This document shows, one piece after another, positions 1 to 6,609 of a stretch of DNA of 7,073 nt. Origin of the DNA: an uncultured Clostridium sp. (GTDB lineage Bacteria; Bacillota; Clostridia; TANB77; CAG-508); NCBI GenBank assembly GCA_948465625.1, contig CAOJXM010000054.1, positions 1 through 7,073 on the forward strand. The letters are read 5' to 3'. A model generated the notes under the pieces. It saw only the letters and a list, made by a program, of their open reading frames with translations, searched no databases and was not told the origin of the DNA. A program made the translations under genes and the position numbers. Every line of letters starts with the position of its first letter. Positions within the stretch are counted from its first letter, which is position 1.

Positions 1-2
1 GG

Positions 3-218
3 GAAGTATGGAATACAAGGAATTTTATTCCTAGACGAATGTGGAAGTGCACAGAATGCAGTAAAAGAAACAACGGGGAAGAATGCGAAAGCTGGAAAAA
101 ACGAAAAGGGTTTGACAATCTCTTTTTAATTAAACCAGACCATATCCCAGAAGAAAGTGAAGAGGAGTATAACCGAAGGTATATAAAAGAAATTGTGGAA
201 CTCTTAAAGAAGTTGTAA
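3..218 (+). CDS. 3' end of an unrecognised gene (partial, 5' end outside the window)
   Basis: An open frame runs from the left edge to a TAA at 216-218, giving about 71 residues with no known start. The only ATG in frame (39-41) has no ribosome binding site before it, so I read this as the tail of a longer gene. From that Met, a patch with W2, C4, C7, C16 and W19 resembles half of a small zinc knuckle of the W-x-C-x-x-C type, but a fourth metal ligand is not evident. It is followed by a charged tail containing EESEEEYNRRY and a probable amphipathic helix ending ELLKKL. The stop lies 10 bases before a strong terminator, which supports a real gene end. Codon choice (AGG, CGA, GGG) is less A/T-biased than in the following genes, so it may be accessory. 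I do not recognise the family. Confidence 0.5.
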   Translation, partial: EVWNTRNFIPRRMWKCTECSKRNNGEECESWKKRKGFDNLFLIKPDHIPEESEEEYNRRYIKEIVELLKKL

Positions 219-228
219 AAGAACAACC

Positions 229-257
229 AAAAACTCTGCACTTTGTGCAGAGTTTTT
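229..257 (+). terminator. Intrinsic terminator of the left-edge gene
   Basis: A perfect 13-bp stem is formed by 229-241 and 245-257 around a TTT loop. The core is CTCTGCAC/GTGCAGAG flanked by A and T runs, so the 3' arm supplies the T tract. It sits 10 bases after the stop at 218. The symmetric A/T flanks would also allow it to work on the minus strand. Confidence 0.9.
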
Positions 258-278
258 GAAAAATAGCTTCAAATTGGG

Positions 279-307
279 TTGACAAATTTAAAATAGCAAA
301 GTAAGAT
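279..307 (+). promoter_or_regulatory. Sigma-A-type promoter of the small membrane protein
   Basis: A consensus -35 TTGACA (279-284) is followed after 17 bases by TAAGAT (302-307), a four-of-six match to the -10. An alternative -10, GATAAT (305-310), would need a 20-base spacer. It lies just after the upstream terminator and 34 bases before the chosen start codon. Confidence 0.65.
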
Positions 308-327
308 AATATTAAAAAATGTAGAAT

Positions 328-333
328 AAGGGA
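328..333 (+). promoter_or_regulatory. Ribosome binding site that decides the start at 342
   Basis: AAGGGA lies 8 bases before the ATG at 342. The earlier in-frame ATG at 333 overlaps this site and would have no spacing, so 342 is the better start. Confidence 0.6.
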
Positions 334-341
334 TGTTGAAT

Positions 342-533
342 ATGTTAAAAATGATATTAATGATAATAGGAATTATATTAGATGTACTAGGAGTTATTAT
401 GATATTTGATGCACGAAGTTTAACAAAAAAATTATTTGGATTTGGAGATCAAAATGAAGCAACCAGTGGGCTAAAGATATTAGGTTTTATTTTAGCCATT
501 ATTGGAACACTGTTAATATATTTTAATCGATAA
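342..533 (+). CDS. Small two-helix membrane protein of unknown function
   Basis: This 63-residue protein is almost all membrane. Residues about 4-22 (IIGIILDVLGVIMIF) and 44-61 (LKILGFILAIIGTLLIYF) are hydrophobic helices, joined by a charged loop with LTKKLF and GDQNEAT. No signal peptide cleavage site or metal motif is visible. I recall similar small proteins of this pattern from Clostridia, all without assigned function. The start at 342 was chosen over 333 because of the position of the AAGGGA site. The gene stands alone, with its own promoter and terminator, so context gives no partner. A role as a small regulatory or structural membrane peptide is possible but is not shown by anything here. 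Confidence 0.8.
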   Translation: MLKMILMIIGIILDVLGVIMIFDARSLTKKLFGFGDQNEATSGLKILGFILAIIGTLLIYFNR

Positions 534-536
534 AGG

Positions 537-565
537 AAAAAGTAGAGAAAACACTCTACTTTTTT
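537..565 (+). terminator. Intrinsic terminator of the small membrane protein
   Basis: The stem AGTAGAG (541-547) pairs with CTCTACT (554-560) around a six-base loop. It is extended by A residues at 537-540 pairing with the T run that follows 560. It begins 3 bases after the stop codon. Confidence 0.88.
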
Positions 566-634
566 GTATTAGAAAATAGAAATTAAAGATAGCAAACAAG
601 GTAAAAACTAGAACCATAAAAATTCTGTATCTAC

Positions 635-663
635 TTGACACAAATAAACGATTCCTATAAAAT
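635..663 (+). promoter_or_regulatory. Sigma-A-type promoter of the pilin-like LRR protein
   Basis: A consensus TTGACA (635-640) and a 17-base spacer lead to TAAAAT (658-663). TATAAA (656-661) overlaps it as an alternative with a short 15-base spacer. The start codon follows at 697. Confidence 0.7.
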
Positions 664-696
664 AACAATAGAAAGAAAAGATAGGAGAGGAAAAAT

Positions 697-1653
697 ATGA
701 AAACACAAGAAAAAGTAAAAAAATCAGCAAAAGGTATTACTTTAATAGCACTCATCATTACGGTTATTATCATGCTAATCTTAGCAGGGGTAGCCATTAA
801 CATGACAATTGGAGACAATGGAATATTTAAGAAAGCAGCGGACACTGTAGTAATCCATGAAAATGCCGAAGTATATGAGCAGTTAGGGTTAAAAATAGTA
901 GATGATGAGCTAGGAAGTATGCTAGAAAATACTGAACTAGATAAACTAAGTAAATTAAAAAATGATGGATATGTTAATGCAGATAACACAGTTAATGGAA
1001 ATATCGTAACAAAAGCAAATCTAAAAACGGGAAAAGGCAATATGGAAAATGGAGATGTGTATGTAATCGAAGCAGAAGGAAGTGAAGCTTCAGACTATTA
1101 TCTGATTTATTACACAGAGGATAAGGAAAGAAGAAATTTAGGAAAATTGTTTGAAATTGCTCAAATTGAACCAACTCCAGAAGACTACTTCGATTTTGAT
1201 CCAGAAACAGGAGGGATTTCATTAAAAAATATTGGAAACTATTATAAACATAGTAAAGATTTTTATTGTGAATTAGGATTAAAAACAATTATTATTCCAT
1301 CAACTTATAAAGGACAAACCGTTACAAAAATAGGGATGAATTGTGCGATACCAAATAGTACAGAGTACTGTTCTGTAGCAGAGTTAGGAATTAATGCAGG
1401 GGATGCAGAAAAAATAGTAATTCCTAATACTGTTACAAAAATAGGAAAATGGGCATTTAAAAATTGTAATAATTTGAAAGAAATAACAATACCAGATAGT
1501 GTTATAGAAGTTGGAAGTGAAATATTGGATGAATGTTTTAATTTAGAAAAAGTATATGTACCATTTAAAGCAGGAGAACAACCAAGTGGATGGTCATCTA
1601 ATTGGAGTGGTGGCGGAACTACAGATAAAAGGCAAATTATATACAAAGACTAA
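697..1653 (+). CDS. Prepilin-like N-terminus with BspA-type leucine-rich repeats (surface protein)
   Basis: The 318-residue product starts with a basic leader ending KKSAKG, then ITLIALIITVIIMLILAG. This is a class III (type IV prepilin) signal with predicted cleavage after G13 and a helix at about 14-35. The usual Glu at +5 is Ala18. Residues about 36-190 are a polar, acidic region I cannot assign. The C-terminal part from about 200 has BspA/LRR_5-type units: IIIPSTYKGQTVTKIG near 205, then IVIPNTVTKIGKWAFKNC to about 257 and EITIPDSVIEVGSEILDEC after it. Only about three units are present, so the LRR part is short. AGGAGAGG (683-690) sits 6 bases before the ATG. The likely location is the cell surface, either in a pseudopilus or held by its N-terminal helix; adhesion is an inference from the LRR family. 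No prepilin peptidase or other pilus gene is in the window. Confidence 0.85.
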   Translation: MKTQEKVKKSAKGITLIALIITVIIMLILAGVAINMTIGDNGIFKKAADTVVIHENAEVYEQLGLKIVDDELGSMLENTELDKLSKLKNDGYVNADNTVNGNIVTKANLKTGKGNMENGDVYVIEAEGSEASDYYLIYYTEDKERRNLGKLFEIAQIEPTPEDYFDFDPETGGISLKNIGNYYKHSKDFYCELGLKTIIIPSTYKGQTVTKIGMNCAIPNSTEYCSVAELGINAGDAEKIVIPNTVTKIGKWAFKNCNNLKEITIPDSVIEVGSEILDECFNLEKVYVPFKAGEQPSGWSSNWSGGGTTDKRQIIYKD

Positions 1654-1657
1654 ACAC

Positions 1658-1708
1658 AAAAAAGTAGAGAATCTTCATATATATAAAATGAAGTCCTCTA
1701 CTTTTTTT
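1658..1708. terminator. Bidirectional terminator between the LRR gene and the spore protein gene
   Basis: The outer stem pairs AAAAAAGTAGAG (1658-1669) with CTCTACTTTTTT (1696-1707). An inner stem pairs CTTCAT (1673-1678) with ATGAAG (1688-1693). A run of A on the left and T on the right lets it end transcripts from both sides. It starts 5 bases after the + strand stop and abuts the minus-strand stop at 1709. The AGTAGAG arm is the same as in the terminator at 537-565. Confidence 0.88.
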
Positions 1709-1891
1709 CTAGTTATACAAATTACGTTCATACAAATCTTCGATATATACGTCCTTCTCACCAGGTCGATCCATAAAACCAATTTTAGCAATATTATCAT
1801 GTACCTCTTGAATCCAAACAGGACTTTCCTCATAAAAAACATCAACCTTTTCCTTATTATTTAAAACAGCATGTACTCTTTGTAAATTCAT
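1709..1891 (-). CDS. sspH: H-type small acid-soluble spore protein (SspH family)
   Basis: The 60-residue product matches the SspH pattern: an N-terminal MNLQRVHAVL helix, then KVDVFYEESPVWIQEV, where the family has V.Y.G.PVWIQ.V, then a short beta-rich tail ending in acidic EDLYERN. About 59 residues is the usual length. SspH proteins are minor small acid-soluble proteins of the spore core, made in the forespore; they lack the alpha/beta-type SASP germination-protease site, and their exact role is unclear. I start at 1891, not at the in-frame TTG at 1900, because the GGGAGG site would overlap or touch the latter, and MNLQRV matches the family N-terminus. A sigma-G-like promoter lies upstream. 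The stop codon abuts the shared terminator. Confidence 0.88.
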   Translation of the reverse strand: MNLQRVHAVLNNKEKVDVFYEESPVWIQEVHDNIAKIGFMDRPGEKDVYIEDLYERNLYN

Positions 1892-1900
1892 AAAAAACAA

Positions 1901-1906
1901 CCTCCC
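1901..1906 (-). promoter_or_regulatory. Ribosome binding site that decides the spore protein start
   Basis: On the minus strand GGGAGG lies 9 bases before the ATG at 1891-1889. A TTG at 1900-1898 in the same frame would directly touch this site, so it is not used as the start. Confidence 0.75.
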
Positions 1907-1924
1907 TATCGTTCTATTTAATTA

Positions 1925-1954
1925 AAGTATATCCACAAAATAAAAAAATATGAC
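1925..1954 (-). promoter_or_regulatory. Possible sigma-G promoter of the spore protein gene
   Basis: Read on the minus strand, GTCATA (1954-1949) matches four of six bases of the sigma-G -35 (TGAATA). After 17 bases, TATACTT (1931-1925) matches five of seven of the -10 (CATACTA). The spacer is the usual length, and forespore expression is expected for SspH. The sequence is very AT-rich, so a chance match is possible. Confidence 0.4.
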
Positions 1955-1972
1955 TTTAGAAATCAGAAAATC

Positions 1973-2001
1973 TTTACAAAAGAAAAGAAGAAATATATAA
2001 T
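1973..2001 (+). promoter_or_regulatory. Sigma-A promoter of the nucleoside kinase gene
   Basis: TTTACA (1973-1978), a 17-base spacer and a perfect TATAAT (1996-2001) form a strong vegetative promoter. AAAGGAGG (2021-2028) follows, 5 bases before the ATG at 2034. It is divergent from the spore protein promoter, and the two do not overlap. Confidence 0.8.
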
Positions 2002-2033
2002 ATACTATAGTCACAATAAAAAAGGAGGAAAAC

Positions 2034-3656
2034 ATGAAACTAAACTATCAAGAAAAAGAGATTGAAGTAAAAAGTGGAAGTGTAATAAAAGAGGTATTTG
2101 CAGAAGAAATAAAAAAGGCTCAAATACCAATTGTCGCTTGTAAATACAACAATGAAGTAAGAAGTTTATTACAAGTAATAGAAGAAGATGCAACAGTAGA
2201 ATTAATTGATTTAACACAAAAAGATGGAATGAGAATCTATATTAGAGGTGTGCTATATATTATGGCAAAAGCCATTACCAAATTATACCCAGAAGCCTTA
2301 TTAACTGTAAAATATCAATTATCGAATGCCATGTATTGTGAAATCGATAATCTAAAAATTGACCAAGCAATGTTAGAAAGCATTAAACAAGAAATGCAAA
2401 GAATAGTAGACCAAGACTTAAGCATTAGAAAAGTAAAAATGACATTAGAAGAAGCAGAGCAATTTTATGAAAAAGAAGATACATTAAGAGGGAGAATTCA
2501 AATTAATAGTGCAGCAGAATATGGAGCTTCCTTATACTACTGTGAAGATTACTTCGACTACTTTTTTGGAGTAATGCCAATCACAACAGGATTAATTAAA
2601 ATATTTGACATTGAAAAATATACAGAAGGATTTATTATAAGATACCCAAACAGAAGAAGCCCAATGGAACTTGGAAAATTTGTAGAAACCAAAAAATTGG
2701 CTTCTACTTTAGAAGAATATGAGGACATCTACAACTTATTAGGAATTACGACTGTATATAAATTAAATAAAGAATTAGAAAAAGACAAAGCAAAAGATGC
2801 CATTGTATTATCAGAAGCGTTACATGAAAAGAAAATAGCATTATTAGCAGACAAAATTGCAAAAGATAGAAATGTAAAAGTAGTATTAATAGCTGGTCCA
2901 TCCTCATCTGGAAAAACCACATTTGCCCATAGACTAGGAGTACAACTAAGGTTAAATGGAATCAAACCAGTTACCATATCAGTAGATAATTATTTTGTAG
3001 AAAGAAATCAAAACCCAAAAGATGAATTTGGAAATTATGATTTTGAATGTATCGAGGCATTAGACACAAAACTATTTAATGACCATTTGGTAAAATTATT
3101 AAATGGAGAAGAAGTAGAAATGCCAACATTTGATTTTAAAGTAGGAACCAAAAAATACGAAGGAAACAAACTAAAATTAGCACCAGATGAAGTATTAGTC
3201 ATTGAAGGAATTCATTGTTTAAATGATAAATTAACAGAAGCCATACCAAAATCACAAAAATACAAAATCTATATTAGTGCATTAACGGTATTAAACATCG
3301 ATTATCATAATAGTATATCAACAACAGACACCAGACTAATTAGAAGAATTGTAAGAGATAATCAGTATAGAGGATATTCTGCAAAACACACCATAAAAAC
3401 TTGGTATTCTGTAAATCGAGGAGAAGAAAAATACATTTATCCTTTCCAAGAAGAAGCAGACAGCATGTTTAACACCTCACTAATTTATGAGTTAGGCGTA
3501 CTAAAAAAATATGCATTACCACTTTTAAAAGAAATTACAAGAGAAGACCCTGAATATGCAGAAGCAACAAGATTAATTAGGCTACTATCCTATTTTCACG
3601 AAATTCCTTCAGACGAAATTCCAAAAACTTCATTACTAAGGGAATTCATCGGATAA
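2034..3656 (+). CDS. TGS-domain nucleoside kinase (uridine kinase / phosphoribulokinase family)
   Basis: The 540-residue protein has three parts. Residues 1 to about 60 form a TGS-like domain (KEIEVKSGSVIKEVF). Residues about 65-240 resemble the second additional domain of threonyl-tRNA synthetase, including a DYFDYFFGVMPITTGLIKIF stretch. From about 285 there is a P-loop kinase of the uridine kinase/PRK family. The Walker A loop is GPSSSGKTT at 288-296. D318 in SVDNYF is the likely base position, VIEGIH at 389-394 is the Walker B-like strand, and TDTRLIRR at 431-438 is the lid-side signature. The expected reaction is ATP-dependent phosphorylation of a nucleoside such as uridine or cytidine, in the cytosol. 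This long architecture, about 550 residues, is usual in Clostridia, where it is annotated as nucleoside or uridine kinase. The true substrate and the role of the synthetase-like half are not known from sequence. All motifs are intact. Confidence 0.92.
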   Translation: MKLNYQEKEIEVKSGSVIKEVFAEEIKKAQIPIVACKYNNEVRSLLQVIEEDATVELIDLTQKDGMRIYIRGVLYIMAKAITKLYPEALLTVKYQLSNAMYCEIDNLKIDQAMLESIKQEMQRIVDQDLSIRKVKMTLEEAEQFYEKEDTLRGRIQINSAAEYGASLYYCEDYFDYFFGVMPITTGLIKIFDIEKYTEGFIIRYPNRRSPMELGKFVETKKLASTLEEYEDIYNLLGITTVYKLNKELEKDKAKDAIVLSEALHEKKIALLADKIAKDRNVKVVLIAGPSSSGKTTFAHRLGVQLRLNGIKPVTISVDNYFVERNQNPKDEFGNYDFECIEALDTKLFNDHLVKLLNGEEVEMPTFDFKVGTKKYEGNKLKLAPDEVLVIEGIHCLNDKLTEAIPKSQKYKIYISALTVLNIDYHNSISTTDTRLIRRIVRDNQYRGYSAKHTIKTWYSVNRGEEKYIYPFQEEADSMFNTSLIYELGVLKKYALPLLKEITREDPEYAEATRLIRLLSYFHEIPSDEIPKTSLLREFIG

Positions 3657-3735
3657 TCTCCCCCATTAGGGACGGTTCTTTTTGGTCCAATTTGGACCAT
3701 TTGGGACGCTTCTTAAGAAAAAGAGAATGGAGATT
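3655..3735. repeat. Palindromic intergenic repeat element
   Basis: The core is a perfect interrupted palindrome, TGGTCCAA-T-TTGGACCA (3683-3699). It is flanked by two near-identical direct repeats, GGGACGGTTCTT (3669-3680) and GGGACGCTTCTT (3703-3714), which differ at one base. Outer arms TCTTTTT (3677-3683) and AAAAAGA (3718-3724), and AATCTCC (3655-3661) and GGAGATT (3729-3735), can pair around it, with about 19 unpaired bases on the right. The left arm overlaps the kinase stop codon. It is richer in G and C than its surroundings. Sequences of the GGGACGGTTCTTTTTGGTCC kind are, as I recall, dispersed short repeats in Clostridia, sometimes near Y1 (IS200-like) transposases; none is in this window. 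It may also act as the transcript end for the kinase, but it lacks a T run after the hairpin. Confidence 0.7.
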
Positions 3736-3749
3736 TATTTAGAAACACG

Positions 3750-4061
3750 ATGTTAAGTAGATTTACTAAAATTGACGAGGAATTTATTTGTGAAAATTGT
3801 GGGAAACAGGTAACAAAATTGGGATATACTTGTAGAAATCATTGTCCTAGTTGCTTACATTCCAAACATGTGGATAAAAATCCTGGAGACCGAGCAGAAC
3901 AATGCCATGGAATTTTAGAACCAGTAGGGTTAGAGTTAGATAACAAAAAAGGATATGTGATTGTGTTTCAATGTAAAAAATGTGGAGCAATTAGAAAGAA
4001 TAAAGCAGCAAAAGATGATAATATGGATTTAATGATTGCGTTAAGTGCAAAACAGTATTAA
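3750..4061 (+). CDS. RNHCP domain protein (zinc-ribbon, function unknown)
   Basis: The 103-residue protein carries the motif that names the family, RNHCP, at residues 29-33. Cys pairs suited to metal binding are C14-x-x-C17, C32-x-x-C35 and C75-x-x-C78, with further C28 and C52. The stretch HVDKNPGDRAEQCHG (40-54) and the tail RKNKAAKDDNMDLMIAL are also typical as I know the family. The family's biochemical role is not established; zinc binding is inferred from the cysteines. The ATG at 3750 fits the family N-terminus (RFTKIDEEFICENCG), yet there is no close ribosome binding site. The nearest, GGAG at 3729-3732, is 17 bases away and lies in the right arm of the repeat element. No separate promoter is obvious, so read-through from the kinase gene is possible. 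Confidence 0.88.
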   Translation: MLSRFTKIDEEFICENCGKQVTKLGYTCRNHCPSCLHSKHVDKNPGDRAEQCHGILEPVGLELDNKKGYVIVFQCKKCGAIRKNKAAKDDNMDLMIALSAKQY

Positions 4062-4063
4062 AG

Positions 4064-4106
4064 AAAAGCTAGAACAAAGCAAAACAATGCTTTATTCTAG
4101 CTTTTT
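4064..4106. terminator. Bidirectional terminator between the RNHCP gene and the U32 gene
   Basis: AAAAGCTAGAA (4064-4074) pairs with TTCTAGCTTTT (4095-4105). After one mismatch, AAAGC (4076-4080) pairs with GCTTT (4089-4093) around an eight-base loop. A and T runs at both ends let it serve the + strand gene ending at 4061 and the minus-strand gene ending at 4116. Confidence 0.88.
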
Positions 4107-4115
4107 CTAGCTGAT

Positions 4116-6513
4116 TTATACTTCTCGATTTAAGTTTCCATTGGTATAATTTTTACCACTTAGTTTTCTACCTTTTCGGACAGTATCAATGATGTTATTG
4201 ATTTCTAAAATGTTTTCGTCTAAAATGTTAATTCTAGCATAATCAATGTTAAAATCATCAAATTCAATGGACGTAATTTTACTGTTATATAAAATGGAAA
4301 GGTTTCTAATATTATCTGGGATAATTCTAAATTCATAGCCCATACGGTCACGTAAGTAATATTTTTGGCTTTTTTGGCAGTAAGCAGGGCATTCTGGATA
4401 ACATTTATTGCTTTTTCCCAAGAAGCAATAAGCACAAGTCATAACAGGAAGAGAGCCATAAACCAAAAGTTCTTTCTCAATAGGAATGGTGTTACACAAA
4501 GTAGTAAGTTGCTTTTTACTTAATTCGCAAGATAAAGTAACACAATCTAACCCAGCGTTTTCATAGTATTTGGCAGAAACATCATTAAAGATATTAAGAG
4601 GATAGTCTCCAATTAATTTATAATCTTTATGATAATCTTTTAATAATTCAAACAAACTCAAATTTGAAATAACAAATCCTTTTATGTCATAAGTTTCTAA
4701 GGCTTTTTCTACAATCGAAATAAGAAGATGTTTTTAATTTGGTTTTAAAATATTGGAAATGTAAATATACAAATCGCAAGAAAGTGATAAAGTCTTTACA
4801 ATATTAGCATATTTTGGATTTCCTAAATAACGAACTGGTAAATAAATTCGCTCTACTGGATGTAGAGTAGAATAATTGGCATTTTCATCTAAACCATTTA
4901 ATAAAAGAGAAATCTTTTTAGTTTTGCAAGGAACAGGAGATGTGGTATAAGAGATAGGATTTATCTTTTTTTCTAAAGTTCGTTTGCTATTAGCTAAGAT
5001 GGTTTCTTCCAATTGTGCTAAACATCTACGTCTTAATTCGTTTAAGTCACTGATATTAAGATACAAATTATCATCCAAATCAATGGCAAAGTTTTCAAAT
5101 TCAAACGGAGTGGAAGCGGTTTTGGAAAATTGTAAGATAATTCTTTCCTTAGTAATAGGTGCAGAAATAGCTTCACTTGGGTAAACATCTGAGATGACAT
5201 GGACTGCTAAATTGTTTTGGTCAGTAATCTGAACAACGACTGGTTGTGCCTTATGGATTTCGATTTTACAATTTAATTTATTTTTTCTATTTTCTACATT
5301 GGTATAAGAAGCCTTAGCAGAAGTGGTTAAGGTTTTATCTTCTATTTTATAAATTTTATCGCCAGGGCGAATATCTCCCTTCATTCTACCAAGAGTAACT
5401 TCCATTTGTGCATGTGCTTCTAGAATATTTTGCTTTGCTAGCATTAACTCAGATACTCGATACTTAGAATTTTCACGTTCCACACAAATGGTATCTCCTA
5501 AGCAAAGAGAATCATTTAAGTTAACAGTAATGTGACCTTTGTTAGGCTGATAACTTGCAATGTTTCCAATATAAATTCCCATGTTATTAGGCTTTTCTTG
5601 AAAAATCAATTTTTGATTGGAACCAGAAGTTAAATGTCCAGACGAAAATCCACCTCGATTGAATACTTGCATTAAATCTTTTCGGTCTTGGTCATCAACA
5701 ACATATTCATGAGAAGAGGAAGCTAAGTCTAGATATTTTCGATAAATTCTAGTAACAGTTGCAACATATTCTGGTGTTTTCATTCTACCTTCTATTTTTA
5801 GAGAAGTAACACCAGCTTCTAACAATTCTGGTAAATAATCTAAACTACATAAATCTCTAGGACTCAAAAGATAGCCTTGATCTAAAATTTGGTCGTTATT
5901 GGTAAGGATTTCGTAAGGAAGCCTGCAAGCTTGTGCACATTTTCCACGATTTCCGTGAGCGAGCACCAATCATACTAGAAAGTAGACATTGACCAGAGTA
6001 ACAAATGCATAAAGCACCATGACCAAAAGCCTCTATTTCGATATCGCAATGATCGTGGATAAAACGAATTTCGGCAAGAGAAAGTTCACGAGCTAAAACA
6101 ACTCGTTGAAAACCTAACTTTTTAGCCATGATGGCACCCTCTAAGTTATGGATGCTCATTTGGGTACTAGCATGAATTGGTAAATCAGGTAAGTTTTCGA
6201 TTAAAGTTTTGGCTAACCCAAAGTCTTGTACAATAATTGCACTAATACCCATTTCATAGGCTTTGGTAGCCAGTTGAAGGGCATCTTCTAATTCTTCTTT
6301 TTTTATTAGTGTATTTAAAGCTAGATGTACTTTTACATTTCTTAATGTAGCATAATGGATGGCTTCTTCTAATTCTTGCAAATCAAAGTTTTTAGCACTA
6401 GCACGTGCACTGAAAGAGGAAGCTCCAAGATATACCGCATTTGCACCATTTTGTACAGCAGCTTTTAAACATTCAAAATCACCAACAGGTGATAAAAGCT
6501 CAATACAATCCAT
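4116..6513 (-). pseudogene. U32-family peptidase with DUF3656-like region, broken by a frameshift and a stop
   Basis: If repaired, the gene would encode about 798 residues, the usual size of long clostridial U32 proteins. The intact N-terminal 186 codons begin MDCIELLSPVGDFECLKAAV, a TIM-barrel start. At 161-180 they contain the full U32 signature EAFGHGALCICYSGQCLLSS. One extra base at 5955 (C on the coding strand) then shifts the frame. Without it the sequence would continue GARSGNRGKCAQACRLPYEI, the expected family text. The second frame runs on through the U32 barrel and DUF3656-like part to an in-frame TAA at 4734-4736. Beyond it the same frame continues with recognisable sequence, including a late Cys cluster (CAYCFLGKSNKCYPECPAYC), to the stop at 4116. 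Some family members act in collagen breakdown or in tRNA/rRNA hydroxylation; this one's substrate is unknown. AAAGAGG at 6526-6520 is the ribosome binding site, 6 bases before the ATG. Sequencing error could explain one lesion, less easily both. Confidence 0.88.
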
Positions 6514-6549
6514 TTTATACCTCTTTTTCTAAAATTATAATTATATTGT

Positions 6550-6578
6550 AACACAAAATGAAAAAAATTCATACTATA
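6550..6578 (+). promoter_or_regulatory. Sigma-K-like promoter of the cysteine-rich protein
   Basis: AACA (6550-6553) fits the sigma-K -35 (mACm). After 16 bases, CATACTATA (6570-6578) fits the -10 pattern CATAnnnTA in all fixed positions. Late mother-cell expression would suit a coat-like product. No sigma-A hexamer pair with normal spacing is present. The site lies in the 96-base gap shared with the divergent U32 gene, for which only weak -10-like sequence is visible. Confidence 0.5.
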
Positions 6579-6609
6579 TTATATAAAACAAAACAAGGAG
6601 GTATAAAAA

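Noticed and set aside
1..129. Alternative open frame from base 1 to a TAA at 127-129
   Set aside because: It stops well before the terminator, while the frame starting at base 3 reaches a stop 10 bases before it and has a more protein-like charged C-terminus.
513..1646. Open frames on the minus strand opposite the LRR gene
   Set aside because: They lack ribosome binding sites, are rich in Phe, Leu and Ser as expected for the complement of an A-rich gene, and oppose a gene with clear domains and start signals.
1556..1864. Open frame on the + strand across the LRR gene end and the spore protein gene
   Set aside because: It runs through the bidirectional terminator, has no ribosome binding site and overlaps two better-supported genes.
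4220..4435. Second minus-strand frame inside the U32 C-terminal part
   Set aside because: It is a shifted reading of the frame that carries the recognisable Cys cluster.
4734..4736. TAA read as a sense codon (recoding)
   Set aside because: TAA ends most other genes in the window, so reassignment is not plausible.
5945..5970. Programmed frameshift in the U32 gene
   Set aside because: No slippery heptamer, upstream Shine-Dalgarno-like stimulator or strong downstream stem is visible, and a second lesion lies further on.
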